Of a DNA stretch of 64,000 nt, positions 34,765-47,000 are shown piece after piece. Under the pieces are notes generated by a model. It was given only the letters and a program-made list of their open reading frames with translations. It was not told the DNA's origin and made no database searches. Position numbers and translations under genes: made by a program. The first letter of the stretch is position 1. Each line of letters opens with the position of its first letter. The stretch spans positions 19,384,707 through 19,448,706 of the forward strand of contig NC_090183.1 of the NCBI RefSeq assembly GCF_024679245.1, given 5' to 3'. Origin of the DNA: Pseudorasbora parva. Taxonomy: Eukaryota > Chordata > Actinopteri > Cypriniformes > Gobionidae.

Positions 34765-37700
34765 TTAATGAGAGTAATATGAGGAAGTATAGGCAGAATC
34801 TTTGGAGGAAGCAGGAAGCATCGGAAGACCTGAGAGCGTGTCTGTCTTACAACGAGCCAAAGCCTGCTTGTAGTTGATCTTCTCCTTTGTGATAGGATCA
34901 ATCAGCTCTTTTGCATAGTTGATCTCTTCCTGAAGCTCCCTCATCATTGTACTGTCAATCATCTTAGAGCTGACAGCATCCACAATGTTAATTCTTCCTG
35001 CTTTGTTGGGGTTAACCAACCCTCCGGTCAGAAATTGTGCCTCCATGTATCTCATGGCATTCTCTTTGGGCACCCACCCTTTTTGTACAGCTTCTCCGAC
35101 TGACAGACGTTCTTTGGTCACAGGGTCCTCAACTCCAGTAAAGGCCTTTTGAGCATTTAATAACCGCTGGAGTTGACTGGGCTCAATCAGACCTCGATCA
35201 GATGCTTTTTGGACAGGATATTTAATGCCGTTGCTGATGTCTACAATCCCACCAGTGGCTGCCTGTGCTTCAAGCAACTTTTGGGCAGTGTTGGTGTCAA
35301 TCATCTTTCGAACCATGGCACTGCGCACATTTAGACATGAATCAGTATGTACATCATACACACCACAGATGGGGAAATTAGTTGGTTGGCTGGCAACTGG
35401 GGTGAATGACCGAGATTTTGTTTCACCAGCCACAAGAAGAGCAAACTCTGAGATGGGCATTTTGCCGTCCTTGTACTGTTGTAGTTGGTATTTAGTCACC
35501 CTGCCTTCTTTAAGTGCATTTTTGATTGAGTACTGATTGCCACTCTTGCGATCTTGTAAAACAGAAATCTCACCATCTGGTCCTTTTGTGGTGATTTCCT
35601 CCCAGTCGCACTCCATTTCCTGCAATTGCAAATACTGGCTGCGATCGAGGAAGCCTTGCATGTATGCATCATATGGTGACATGTCTTTACCGGTATTAGG
35701 GTCCAAGATGCTAATCTTTGTGGAGACATTGACTTCCTTAGTGCGAGTCTCTGAAGAATCCTCTTTCCTTAAACTGTTCTTTAACTCCCTGATTATGTTA
35801 TCTCGCTTGTGAATTTTGTCCTTCTCATCCAGGATCTCCCGTTCCATCCTTTGAACATCTGTTTCCATTTTAATGCTTCTTTGCCTATTCATTTGATTTC
35901 TTTCACTCATTAGCCGAGACTGCTGGTGGAATGAGATGCTGATATTTTGTCTTTCAGATTCCAAAGTTCTTAGCTCTCTCTGGAGGTTTTCTTTTTCTCT
36001 TTGCAGCTTGTCCCGATCATGAATCAGGTTGGTCTCCTCCAGGGAAGTGGTTGTTCTTTTGCTTGCTTGTCGTTGCAGTTTCTCATCTAGACGATGAAAT
36101 TCATCCTCAAGGTCGCGTCTGGCATTTTTCTCCAATTGTAACTGTTCTCTAAGATGGGACCGTTCTGCTTCCACTGCTTGATCCTTCTCTACACGAACAA
36201 CCTCTTTATAGATGGTCTTCTCAACCGATTTCTCTCGCTGCAAGATTTCTATCTCGAGTGTCAATTTCCTGATGTCTCTCTCAAATCGCATAATGTCACT
36301 GCTCTCCTTATCCATGTCTGTCCGAAGACCATTGGTCAGTTTATCTAGTTTTGGATCCCTCTCAACTTTCAGAACTTCCTCTATGACAATGTTCTCTTCA
36401 ATTGGTGGTGGGGCAGTTTCTAGCTCATGGATTCTATATTTAATTTGTCTCAGCTCAGTTTCCACCTGTATCTTTTTTTGCCTTTCATCACTGCTCCTTA
36501 TGATCATCTCCTTGTCTTCAATGAGTGCTCTCAGCTGCTGCACCTCTAGCTCCAATTTTCTACGATTCTTCACTTCTTCATCTAGACTCCTGCCTAGCCT
36601 ATCATGATCAAGGATCTGCCTTGGGTCCTTCTGTAGACGCACCAACTCTTGCACTACTACTTTTTCCTCTGGTTTTTGCCTCTCAAGCTGAATGTATTTA
36701 TTCTGAAGATCAAACACCATTTCCTCTATAGTTCTTCGCCTCTGAGTTTCCTCACGGATCTCTCTCCTGAGACGATCTGCCTCCTTCTCCAGAAGTGGGT
36801 CATCAACATACTTGGTTACATCTTTAGTGACAATCTTGGTCTCAACCTTTGACTTTTCAGTCTTCCACTCATCCCTATCTTTTCTCAGACGGATAAGCTC
36901 ATCCTGCAATGTACTGTAGGTTTTTTGCAGGGAATATACTTGATCTGAGAGCCTCTGTATTTCTCTTACATTCTCTGGACTTCTTTCCTCTTTTACAACC
37001 TCCTGAATTACTTCCTTATACTCAACCTTGGGTTTCTGTGCATACAGAGCACCAAGATCCATTTTCACAATACTAATTTGTCTCTCAAAGTCTGAGCACT
37101 GCCTGTTACTGTCTTGAAGCTCCCTTCTCAAGCGTTGCATCTCTGCCTCTGTCTCAGGGGCCACTCTAAAAATCTCATTTATGATTTCTTTGACTTCCAC
37201 TTTGGGCTTCATCTGTTGTATTCGAACATGATGTGACTGAAGGCTACTAAGCTCAGTCAAGAGACTTCTGTTCTCATTTCTCACGTCTTCTATTGTAGTC
37301 AGAAGCTCTTTAGACTTAATTATGAGTCCAGGGTCCTGCTCAATCCTTTTCACCTCCTTGGTGACAACTTTTGGCTCTAATGTTGGGATGAGCCTCTCTA
37401 AAGAATTAATCTGGATTGTAGTTTGGGAGATTTCACTCTTCAGTGACTTGCACCTCTCACCCTCATCTGAGATATCCATCTTGAATGTCCTAACTTCTTT
37501 CAACATTGTTGGATCTTTCTCCTGTCTTACCACTTCCTTTTGCACAACCTTCTCTTTTATAATTTGCTTCTTTTGCTCCAAAATTGTCATCTCTGTTTGA
37601 AGGTAAGCCTTCTCTTGCTCTTTAACTCGAAGTTCACTTCTCAGCTTGCTTATTTTTTCTCGGATGTTTGATGCTTCTACATCCAGTTGGGGGTCTTTCT

Positions 37701-38091
37701 CTACCTCTGTCACCTCTCTTGTGACTAGCTTGGGTTTGGTGTTCTTAAGTTCACTTTCTAGGCTTGTGATCTTTCTGGTCATTACCTCAATCTCACCCTG
37801 TGTTTTGGTGCGTTTCAGTGCTTCTTCGTGAATCTTTTTTAGAAAGTCTTCCAAACTGGCCTCAAGTTTTGGGTCACGGTAATATTGCAGAACCTCTTTC
37901 TCCTCCACTCGCTCTACTCCTCTTCGACTCTTCAGAGATAAATATCTGTTCTTGATGGTGCTCAGGCTATTCTCTGCATTGGTACGTTTGGCAGTTTCCT
38001 CCTTTAATTCTTTCTGCAGAACTTCAGTGTCTTCAGAGGCTTTTTGTTGCACCTGTTGTTGCTGTTGTACAGTATTTACTTTTACCACATT
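34765..38091 (-). CDS. evpl: evpl terminal exon: coiled-coil rod, linker and plakin repeat domain
   Basis: One 3327-bp exon encodes 1108 residues and the stop. The first roughly 780 residues are a heptad-rich, highly charged coiled coil used for dimerisation with periplakin or itself. Within it a motif of the type V-x-K-E-V-x-x-V-E-K-D-P-x-L recurs about ten times, roughly every 75-80 residues. From about 35738 downwards comes the tail: STKISILDPNTGKDMSPYDA begins the linker, and KLLEAQAATGGIVD, LLNAQKAFTGVEDP and LTGGLVNP mark the plakin repeat domain that binds intermediate filaments. Several plus-strand open frames here are antisense shadows. Confidence 0.95.
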   Translation of the reverse strand, partial: NVVKVNTVQQQQQVQQKASEDTEVLQKELKEETAKRTNAENSLSTIKNRYLSLKSRRGVERVEEKEVLQYYRDPKLEASLEDFLKKIHEEALKRTKTQGEIEVMTRKITSLESELKNTKPKLVTREVTEVEKDPQLDVEASNIREKISKLRSELRVKEQEKAYLQTEMTILEQKKQIIKEKVVQKEVVRQEKDPTMLKEVRTFKMDISDEGERCKSLKSEISQTTIQINSLERLIPTLEPKVVTKEVKRIEQDPGLIIKSKELLTTIEDVRNENRSLLTELSSLQSHHVRIQQMKPKVEVKEIINEIFRVAPETEAEMQRLRRELQDSNRQCSDFERQISIVKMDLGALYAQKPKVEYKEVIQEVVKEERSPENVREIQRLSDQVYSLQKTYSTLQDELIRLRKDRDEWKTEKSKVETKIVTKDVTKYVDDPLLEKEADRLRREIREETQRRRTIEEMVFDLQNKYIQLERQKPEEKVVVQELVRLQKDPRQILDHDRLGRSLDEEVKNRRKLELEVQQLRALIEDKEMIIRSSDERQKKIQVETELRQIKYRIHELETAPPPIEENIVIEEVLKVERDPKLDKLTNGLRTDMDKESSDIMRFERDIRKLTLEIEILQREKSVEKTIYKEVVRVEKDQAVEAERSHLREQLQLEKNARRDLEDEFHRLDEKLQRQASKRTTTSLEETNLIHDRDKLQREKENLQRELRTLESERQNISISFHQQSRLMSERNQMNRQRSIKMETDVQRMEREILDEKDKIHKRDNIIRELKNSLRKEDSSETRTKEVNVSTKISILDPNTGKDMSPYDAYMQGFLDRSQYLQLQEMECDWEEITTKGPDGEISVLQDRKSGNQYSIKNALKEGRVTKYQLQQYKDGKMPISEFALLVAGETKSRSFTPVASQPTNFPICGVYDVHTDSCLNVRSAMVRKMIDTNTAQKLLEAQAATGGIVDISNGIKYPVQKASDRGLIEPSQLQRLLNAQKAFTGVEDPVTKERLSVGEAVQKGWVPKENAMRYMEAQFLTGGLVNPNKAGRINIVDAVSSKMIDSTMMRELQEEINYAKELIDPITKEKINYKQALARCKTDTLSGLPMLPASSKDSAYTSSYYSH

Positions 38092-41000
38092 CTGTGTAAA
38101 TGGAAGTAACACCAGTTATTATTTTAAAAAAATATTAGTTTAAACAGTCACAGGATTATTTGCTTTTAATAAAAAAGATACAAATTCATTGCAGTATAAC
38201 ACATAACAAATTAAGCCTTTTAATTAGTGGTAAACTATGAAAAATCTTAATCTCTTATTTGCACCTCAGCCATGATGCACTTTGCCAAGTTCATCTGGTT
38301 GAGTAACTGGTCACTCTCAGCAGCTGTTTCAGCATAATGGTTTGTAAGATCCTTCTCCTGTAGCACAACATAATAAAGAATTAAGTATTTATTTAATATA
38401 AAAAATGTAATGTTTTACATTTCAAATATCTTACCTGTTGTGCAACAGCGCTAGCTAGAGTGGTGGTGTGAAGCCTTTTAGAATTTGTTACAGGTGTATC
38501 ATCAAGAGTTGCTTTGTACTTATCACAATTCATCTCATATTCCTGCCCAAAATAAATGCAATAAACAATTTACACAGTATAAATAACAGTTTATGCAAAA
38601 TGACATACAAAATTGTAAAACGGAAGGTTTAGCACACTTTTATACCCCATTTAAATAAATAAAAAACATATTTGGTGTGTGATTCTGGATACATGTATTT
38701 ACTGTAGCCGTAGCCCAAAACATTTGACTTACTTTGAGAACATTCTGGAGATCCTTGGAGAGATCTACCACCCTGTCCATGTCATCACCTTTCCTCTGTA
38801 TATCCTCTATCACCCTCTTTTAAATAAAAGAAAATAACCACATAGTGAGAATTGTAGGTTGTTTGTTTTGTTTTTTGCTGTTTTTGTTGATAATTTATTT
38901 TATGTATTGTCTCATAGTCTACAAATCTAACCTTCTGAGAGTTCTGCTTGGCATTGACTTGGGTCAAATCATCTTTGGTGTTAATCTTGTTGTTAGGTAG
39001 ATTTTCTAAGAAGAAGCTCAGTGATTGGCTCACATTCTGGAAGTCCTGGTGTTTTGTGTTAGCTTCTTGCAAAAGCCTCTCTCTAAGGAAACATAAAACT
39101 ATTTTAAAATCATGTTTTAGGTAACAGTTTTTTGTGCAGCTCATTGTTGTAGAAAAGAGAAGGTATATATAAGCAGCACCACATTAAACTAATTAAACTA
39201 TTATTATTCTTTTAGATTAATGCCTTTTAAATAAAATTTTAGCATGAGTAAGCATGTAGAACTCACCTTTCATTTAGCTGGTTGCTCACATTGGCATATC
39301 GGCTTTGAAGATTCTTCACTTCTGCTTCATGTCTGCGTATATCAGGGCAATACTCCTGGTAACCCTGCTGAAGTGAACTGCATTGCTTCTTAAGTGCCTC
39401 TAGGTCTTCGCTAAGCTTTTGCATGTCACTTTGAGCACCAGCGACATCTTTTCTCAAACCCTGGATGAATGACAATATATTTTGTAATGAATGATATTTT
39501 AGAAGCCTACTGGTTATGTGCAACTGCATGACTTCAAATCCAAATTCAAAAGCCAAATACCATTGTTTGTTGGCAAAATACACAGGTTGCAAATTATATA
39601 AAATGATAGATAATCTAGGAAAAGTTTAATGTCATAACTAAGTACGTAGTCTAGGTTTGTGTTTTACACAAAAGACTTGAAGTGGTGATGTAATTATAAT
39701 CTACTAAATAGATTAAAAATGAATGTCTTTACTTGAATCTCCTGATTACGAGTCTGAATGGCACTAGGTTTGTCTGGGATGGCACCATCATCACTGAGCT
39801 GTTTCTCAAAGCCTGAGACAGTGCTGTCCATCTTTGTAAGCTGTCTCTCCAGAACCATAGAAGCATTTACCCTAGTGTTAAAAAGACATCTATAAGTATT
39901 TTGTTAATTTCTTGAATAAACAGATTTGTAATTGTACATACTTCTTTTTGTAGAGATCATTGAGAGCAGCTAGACTGTTTTGTTTGTTTTTGGCATCACT
40001 GAGTTTTTGGGGTAGAGTAGACGAGGTTGGTCCATTAGAATCCTTTAAAAGTAGAGGTTCTAGGTCCTTTTGAGCTGCAGCCCTCTGTTTATCCAGTTGC
40101 TGGAGAACTGTAGTTGTTCTCTGTTTAGAGAAGAAAAATATTTTTTTCTCAGAGCATTGTAAAATATGGTGCTCTTCATCCACTGATACTTTTTCCAAAG
40201 GGGGAGGGGGGGAGGGGGTTAAACAAAGTCAACCACAAAAATAACTGTCCACTCCTTTTAAGCACAATTTTTTCACTGCATGTCTTTGTAAATCATGTAA
40301 TATAAATCCTGAAAGTAGTTTTTAATGCCAAAAGAGCCAAAAGAGGGTTTGCGCTGCCACAAGCTGTTAGGAAATCTGGCCCTATTGACAGTTATAAATC
40401 AGCTTTATATTGGTTATCTTGCATCCAGTTATCAACAGTAAATAACCTTGTTAAGTAATTCATTCTGGAATATTCTGTCTTATTTGACAGTATAAATATA
40501 TGGCTTTTCTCTAAGCAAGGAAAGCATTTCTCACTTCTTGCTCCTTCAGACGTTTAGCGAGGTCTGTGGCAGGGTCAGTGCGGTTCAGTGGGGTTCTTAG
40601 GCTGCTCAGAGTATCCATTTCAACTTGAGCTAGATCTTTATCCATTTGGTTTAGACGGCTAGCCAGCTCTACAGCTTTGGAGTTCTCATCGGCTCTTGGA
40701 GCAGGTACTACAACAACAAAATGACACTGATTTATTATCTGAAAGGTAAGAGCTTCCTAGTTGTTTCACGAGCAACACATACATGATTACCCTATCATGA
40801 ATTTATAGCTAGGTGATTTGACCCCAATAAGAAAAACACACTTTTAATAGTTGATTGAACATTATGTGATTTGCACTTAACTCATCAAACTAAATGCTGG
40901 TGTGATGCTGAATTTCTTTTTAGGTGAGCAAATTCATATATTGTTTCTCAGTTGTATTACATACTTTACAAAACTTCTAAAGCCATAATTCCAACAAACA

Positions 41001-44000
41001 TTCGCAAACAGCATTGCAAAGTTGTGTGATTGGAACTGCAGCTCTCTACATGTGGCTAGAAGCATAATTCTTAGTGTGACTTATGTATACCATGCTTTTG
41101 AGCAAAATAACATGCATTGCACTGCAAAAAATGCCCTTCTTATTTAGTATTTTATTCTTTATTCCAGTCTAAATATTTTTAAAGGGTCATATAATGACAT
41201 TTTTGTACAAGTTAATATGATTCTTTAGTGTCTAAATGAAAACTTTGTAATATACTTTAATTAAAAATTCTCATTAGTATTGTAAGAAAAACACATTTTT
41301 ACCTGGTCGAAAACAGCTCTGGTTTCAGCAAGCCATTTTGGTGCATGTGTCTTTAATGCTAATGAGCTTTGCTCACCACACATGTGGAGTTGTTGCCTTT
41401 GACAACAGTTGAGAGAAAAGAATGGCTGCGGAAGTTGGCCCCATTGGCAGATAGTTTTGCTTGTTTTAAGCAAAAACTCACTTAATTTTATTTTCAAGAA
41501 AACAAGGAAAAATATCTTATGTAATTTTACTTATCTAGTAAATGCATCTTGATTTAAGAATTTTTAGATATTTAGACTAAATGACAAAATTACTAAGAAG
41601 AGCTTTTTTTACAGTGTGTAATCTTTGTCATTCCATATCTATATACACATTTCATTTTACTTCTTTTTGTTTGTCATGAGAATTAAAGTGCTGTTTTTGA
41701 AGAGTGTACATGTGTAAGTGATCTAAATCACTTATAATGACCTAAGAGGAAACATGATTGAATAAAGCAGATAACAAAATTGAGTAGTCATCAGATGCAA
41801 TGCTCATTATTTACAGCAATAATCTGACATTAATTTGATTTCAACCAAATTAATAAATTGTTACTCTACGACCTGCATGACATCATAAATTACGGTTTTG
41901 TACATCGTTGAATGAATGAAACCTTATGTTCTGGTGTAAAGGCCCTTGCACTAAACATGACACACAAGTAAAATAATCGCTGACAAAAGGTCCTTTCACA
42001 CCAAAAGTGAAACAAATAAATATCAGGCTGAAGAAAACATATTTGTGCCCCTACAGTACAGGGGTTTTCAGTACAGTACAACAAATTACCTGGAGCCTGT
42101 AAAAGAGAGGTCTTTGATGGCTGACTGTTCACCGATGTTCTCAAAGCTGCCCGCCTTTTCTTTAGATCTTCCAACTCTTTCCCCAGCCTTTTCATACAAA
42201 CAATAATGATCAGTTATTCTTGGTCTTTGAAGGCATTTCTCATTATTTTTGACATACGCATACTAAGTGTTAACGAAAATAAGTTTTAATTCTTACAGGT
42301 CAACTCTGTTGATGGCCTCAGGATCCGGTGGAGGAATCATGAAGCAAACTCCAGGAAATTTGTTGCTAGTCCCATCATTGGACTGAACCTCCCAGTTGTC
42401 ATTGTCTGTGTTGGACTTAAGATTAAACAGCTCTCCTCTGTTCAGTGAAGCCTGAGAAGAATACCATATTTAACAAATTAAAAGAAGAATACATTAATAG
42501 AGAAGTAGTAACCATAGATTTTCATACTACATGGTTTAAAGAGATTTTTAACACCTTCATGTTTTTTTTTTTTTTTTTTTTTTTTTTGAGATTCCTACCT
42601 TGGGAGTTTTCCAGTCACATAGAGACTCAACTCTGGTAGTTTTGTTTGGGGGAGTGTGGCGAAGCTTTAGTGGTGTGATGGCAGTGCTTCGCTTTCTCAG
42701 GTCAGCCAAAAGCTGCTCGTTGCGCTGTAGAGGCCTTTCTTCGGCCTGCAGGCACACAGAATACAAGGTATTGACACATTCAGGGCTGTATTTTTTTTAT
42801 ATATACAGTGGCTGAAACTGGAAAGAAACTTGCATATGCATCTTATGAATAATCATTTTTATTGTTATTGCATTTATAATTATTTAAAATGTGATTTGAC
42901 CTCAAGCTGCATCTGAATTTCAGTGTTGGTTTTGCCATTGAGTGACTTGGCATCAACAGTGGCGCCGAGCTTAGACAAAGACTCAGACAAAGTATCTGCA
43001 TCCAGTTGGTACTGTTGAGAATAACACACACTTGTTTAGGCTTTATTAATGCACAAAATGTTTATAACAAAAATGCACAACGCAAATGATTGATCCATTC
43101 ATCTGCCCTACTTACCCTTTTGTACTCCTCTATATTGTCCAAATGTGTTTCCTGACAGATGCAAAGATTCAGAAACTTTTGCCATTCATTCCTCACAGTG
43201 TCTCTTTGGGCCTGGACACACACAAACAACACATCAGAGCTCACCTTTGTTTTATGTTAATGTTGTGTCATACTGAATATCAATATTTATTTACCGACAT
43301 CATATAGTTCAGTTATAATTAAATAAGTAGAACTCTTTAAATAAGTAAACTCTAATTTACCATACCACACATTGTCAGCAGTGTAAAACGCAAATGTCAA
43401 ACTGTCAAAAACAAATGTGGAGGGCCATTGTCCAACAGAATTTAGCTCCAACACACCTGGGTGGATGTTTCTTGCAAAGATGTTCTTATTATTCCGTGGC
43501 TCTACCATTGGAGAAAGTGCAACCGCTAACTTGGATCATGTGTGCCAATCACATTACAGCCTTGACGTCCTTGAACTTAATTTAGAGTTGTGCGACAATC
43601 ACTGTTTGCGGATACTATAGAAATGAATGAGAGTGCAGTAATCTGAATCCTAACTATAGTGTAATTGTCCGTGACTTATGAAACAGCCTTTTGTGTGTGT
43701 GTGTAAACTCTAAAAATAGATAAATAGAAAAGGAATGTTTAAAAGCAAACATGTTAATGATGAGCTGTTGATTCATTAAAAAAAGCCTTTTTCCTGCAAA
43801 AGCAGTTTATTCAGCATAGTGAAGCCTCTCCTCAATTGACATCCATTAAAAACGTCCTTTGGTCTCCTTCTCTGCATAACCCAGAGTTAGCAGGTGTCAA
43901 GCTTTTTTTGCTAATCTTAAAGGAGCTGTATGTAAGAAATGTGTTTCAATTAATCATAAAATGGCCCTGATATGTCACTAGACATTAAGAAATCATGTTA

Positions 44001-47000
44001 ATTTCAAATACTTATATCACTGACAACAATAGTCTGGCCAGGATATTGTCATTTAAATGTTGTTGTTGCAGCCCTCAACTGATGTTGATGTTGTCATGTT
44101 GTGTTTTGGCCTGAAGTGCCACCCTCCATCTATCGACCAATCACAAAATCAGTAGTGTTTCGAATCCGGGTTGCCAGATCTGCTCTAGTTAGCACAGCTG
44201 CAGCTTCTTGCTGGTTTTTGCCGCAATCTTACATACACTTCCTTTAAAGTGGCTTATAGTAGAACTTTCTAGCATGGTCAGGGGTGTTGAATTATGTTTG
44301 TAGCTAAACTCTGTAAGACAAGTGTCATCCAGGAGCTGGGTTTGAGACCCCGATGTAAAACAACAAATCTAAGAATATAAAATAGACAATATTGCTGCAG
44401 TTGCTAATGCCAAAAGTATCACATAATAAAGCTGGGTAGCTTATCTTGTTTATGTTTTCTGACCTGAATAGTGCTGGCAGCAGGATGTTTCAGCTCAATC
44501 AGTCTGTCTCCATCATCCTGCAATTTGTTGACCTCACTTTCATGAGACAGCAGGCTGTTATTCTTGAAGTTCTACAACAGACAAGAACTCACAGGTCTAA
44601 TACAGTTTCATTTAAGATGTGCTGCCACTTCTGCAATTAATCAACAGGAGAGAAAACCCACAAGTTATTCAGTCTTGTTTATTCTCATTGCTGACCTAAT
44701 TTTAGACTTTTTAATTGCTGACCTAATTTTAGACAAAAAATTGTTTGGTGGTTATCAGACTTTTTTGAAGCCTGTTCATAAGCCGGACTGTTTATGGATT
44801 GCCCATTACATTTGTACAGTGGCTATAAAAGTCTGCACACCCCTATTAAATTCATTCAACCAAATGTAAACAAAAAGGAAAACAAAAACATTAATTTTTT
44901 CATTCACTAACCATATGCAAATAGTTATGGGGAAAGCACTAAAACATGTCAAGGAATTAATAAAGGATTTCCCATATCCAGGATTAAGCATGAAGATGCA
45001 AGCATTGATTGCCGCTTATTCAAAAATTCTGGCTGATGTATTAAAAGTAAAAAAAGTGTTTTAAATCAAGTATTAGTTAAGAGGTGTGCACACTTATGCA
45101 ACCATGTCATTTTATCGTTATTTTCCACATTAAAAGTGAAAAAAGATCTGACATAATAAAAAAACATCTAAAAAACTTGCACTGTAAAAAAAAAAAAGTT
45201 TGTATCTTTTACAGAAAAATACTGTAAAACCTGTTAATATAAGAATTAAGCATGCAAGTTAACTAAGAGAAACAATAAAAAAAAACTTCTTTTTTTCTAA
45301 TTCTAATTTTACGGCAATATACTGTCAAATGTATGACTTACAGTAAAAAACAAACAAAAAGTAAAACGTCATTCCCAGACGGCCCTTACACATGATTACA
45401 CTTTTTATATATAATTTTGTTTCTTCTGATTTCTTTTATCAGTATTGTATATTAGTGTGTTTTGTGTTACTTTTTGTGTAATTTAGTTAAAGTTTATTTC
45501 ATTATTTGGCATCATGCGTGTTACCCTGATGGTATTTTGTGTTTATGACAGTGTGCACTCTGTTACAAGTATTGGCCATGTTTTAAGACCAGGCTTCTTA
45601 CGATAAACTCTGATTCATCATGAGGCTTTCTATTTCAGTACATTTTAAGGTAAAATTGCATATTTTGGTTAAAGTAGGTATATTAACATTAATGAACTAT
45701 ACGGTTATAAGTTGTAAATTATACAGCCATCCTTTACACAGTATTTTTACAGTGAAATTCTGACAACCACAAATTTAACAGGATATTTTTATTTTACAGC
45801 ATGCAATTTTTAATTGTGGATTGTGTAGATGTCATATGTATCATAATATTTTTGGTACAGTGTTTTACAGCAAGATTTTGTAATGTCCTATAATATCATA
45901 TTTTATACATGTAGACAGTATTTTTCAAATTTAATGTAATCTGATGAACTGATTGGTTGGCTTCATGTCTTGAAAAGTTGATTAAAGACGTAAAAAATGA
46001 GCAGTCTCTTTTACCTTCTGTCAAAATACAAATCTGTGGGTCTACACAGGAATATGTTTCCTTTAGTTACTTACCTCATACTGTCTTCGAACATCAGCAT
46101 GGTCATTCATCTGATCACTCCAGTCTTGTTTAAGGATCTTGTTCTGCTCTTCCCTCATGTATACCACCTCTTTCTCACAGTCCTGCATGTAGTCGTACAG
46201 GCTGTTGAGATAGTGGTGTCTCCATTTTGAGTTATCCTGAAACATTGAAAATACTCAGTGAGTATTTTTTATTCTCTCTCTGGCACCCACAGTATTTCTT
46301 ACAATTTAAAGTGGCATGACGATTTAAAAAATCAGCCATTTATTCAATATCAGTCATACTCATAATGTGAATGATTTCTTACCAGTAGGTTAGCATATTG
46401 CTTCTTGATGGCAGCATATTCCTCCTGGGAAAACAAGTTTTGTGACTAAAGGGTTAGTTCACACAAAAATGAAAATTCTCTCATCAATTATAAAAAAGCT
46501 GTTGTTCCAAACGCATAAGACATATTCATTTTTAAAACACATGAGATTTCTGTCCATCCATTGAAAGTCCATAAAAACAAAACATTGATGCTTAATGCAT
46601 TGATGAATGTTACTATGTAAAATAATGAAATCTGTTCATTATATGAAGAGATTTTAGCTTGGATTAAAGCACTCAGTTTATAGGAATTACTTTTACAATG
46701 TCTTTATGAAATTTTTGAAGCACCAACTTTTTGGTTTTGTGAACCTTTAATGGAAGGACAGAAATCTTAATTTATGTTTCCCAGGATGAACAAGCGATGG
46801 CACTGGAACAATACAAGGGTGAGCATTTGATGACATTCTTTTTCAGGAATGTTCCTGTAATTATTATTATTATTGTTTTTTTTCAAAGCAAAGGCTGAGG
46901 TAATGAGGAATGCATGTCTTGGTAACAAAAAATGCCTAGTTGATGAAAAGGTTTCTTTTTTTTAGCTCACCTGGGAACTGGTTGATCCAGGAGATATTTG

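Noticed and set aside
36212..36607. 131-codon plus-strand open frame inside evpl
   Set aside because: Antisense shadow of the charged coiled-coil rod; similar shadows occur at 35225-35812 and 37322-38143.
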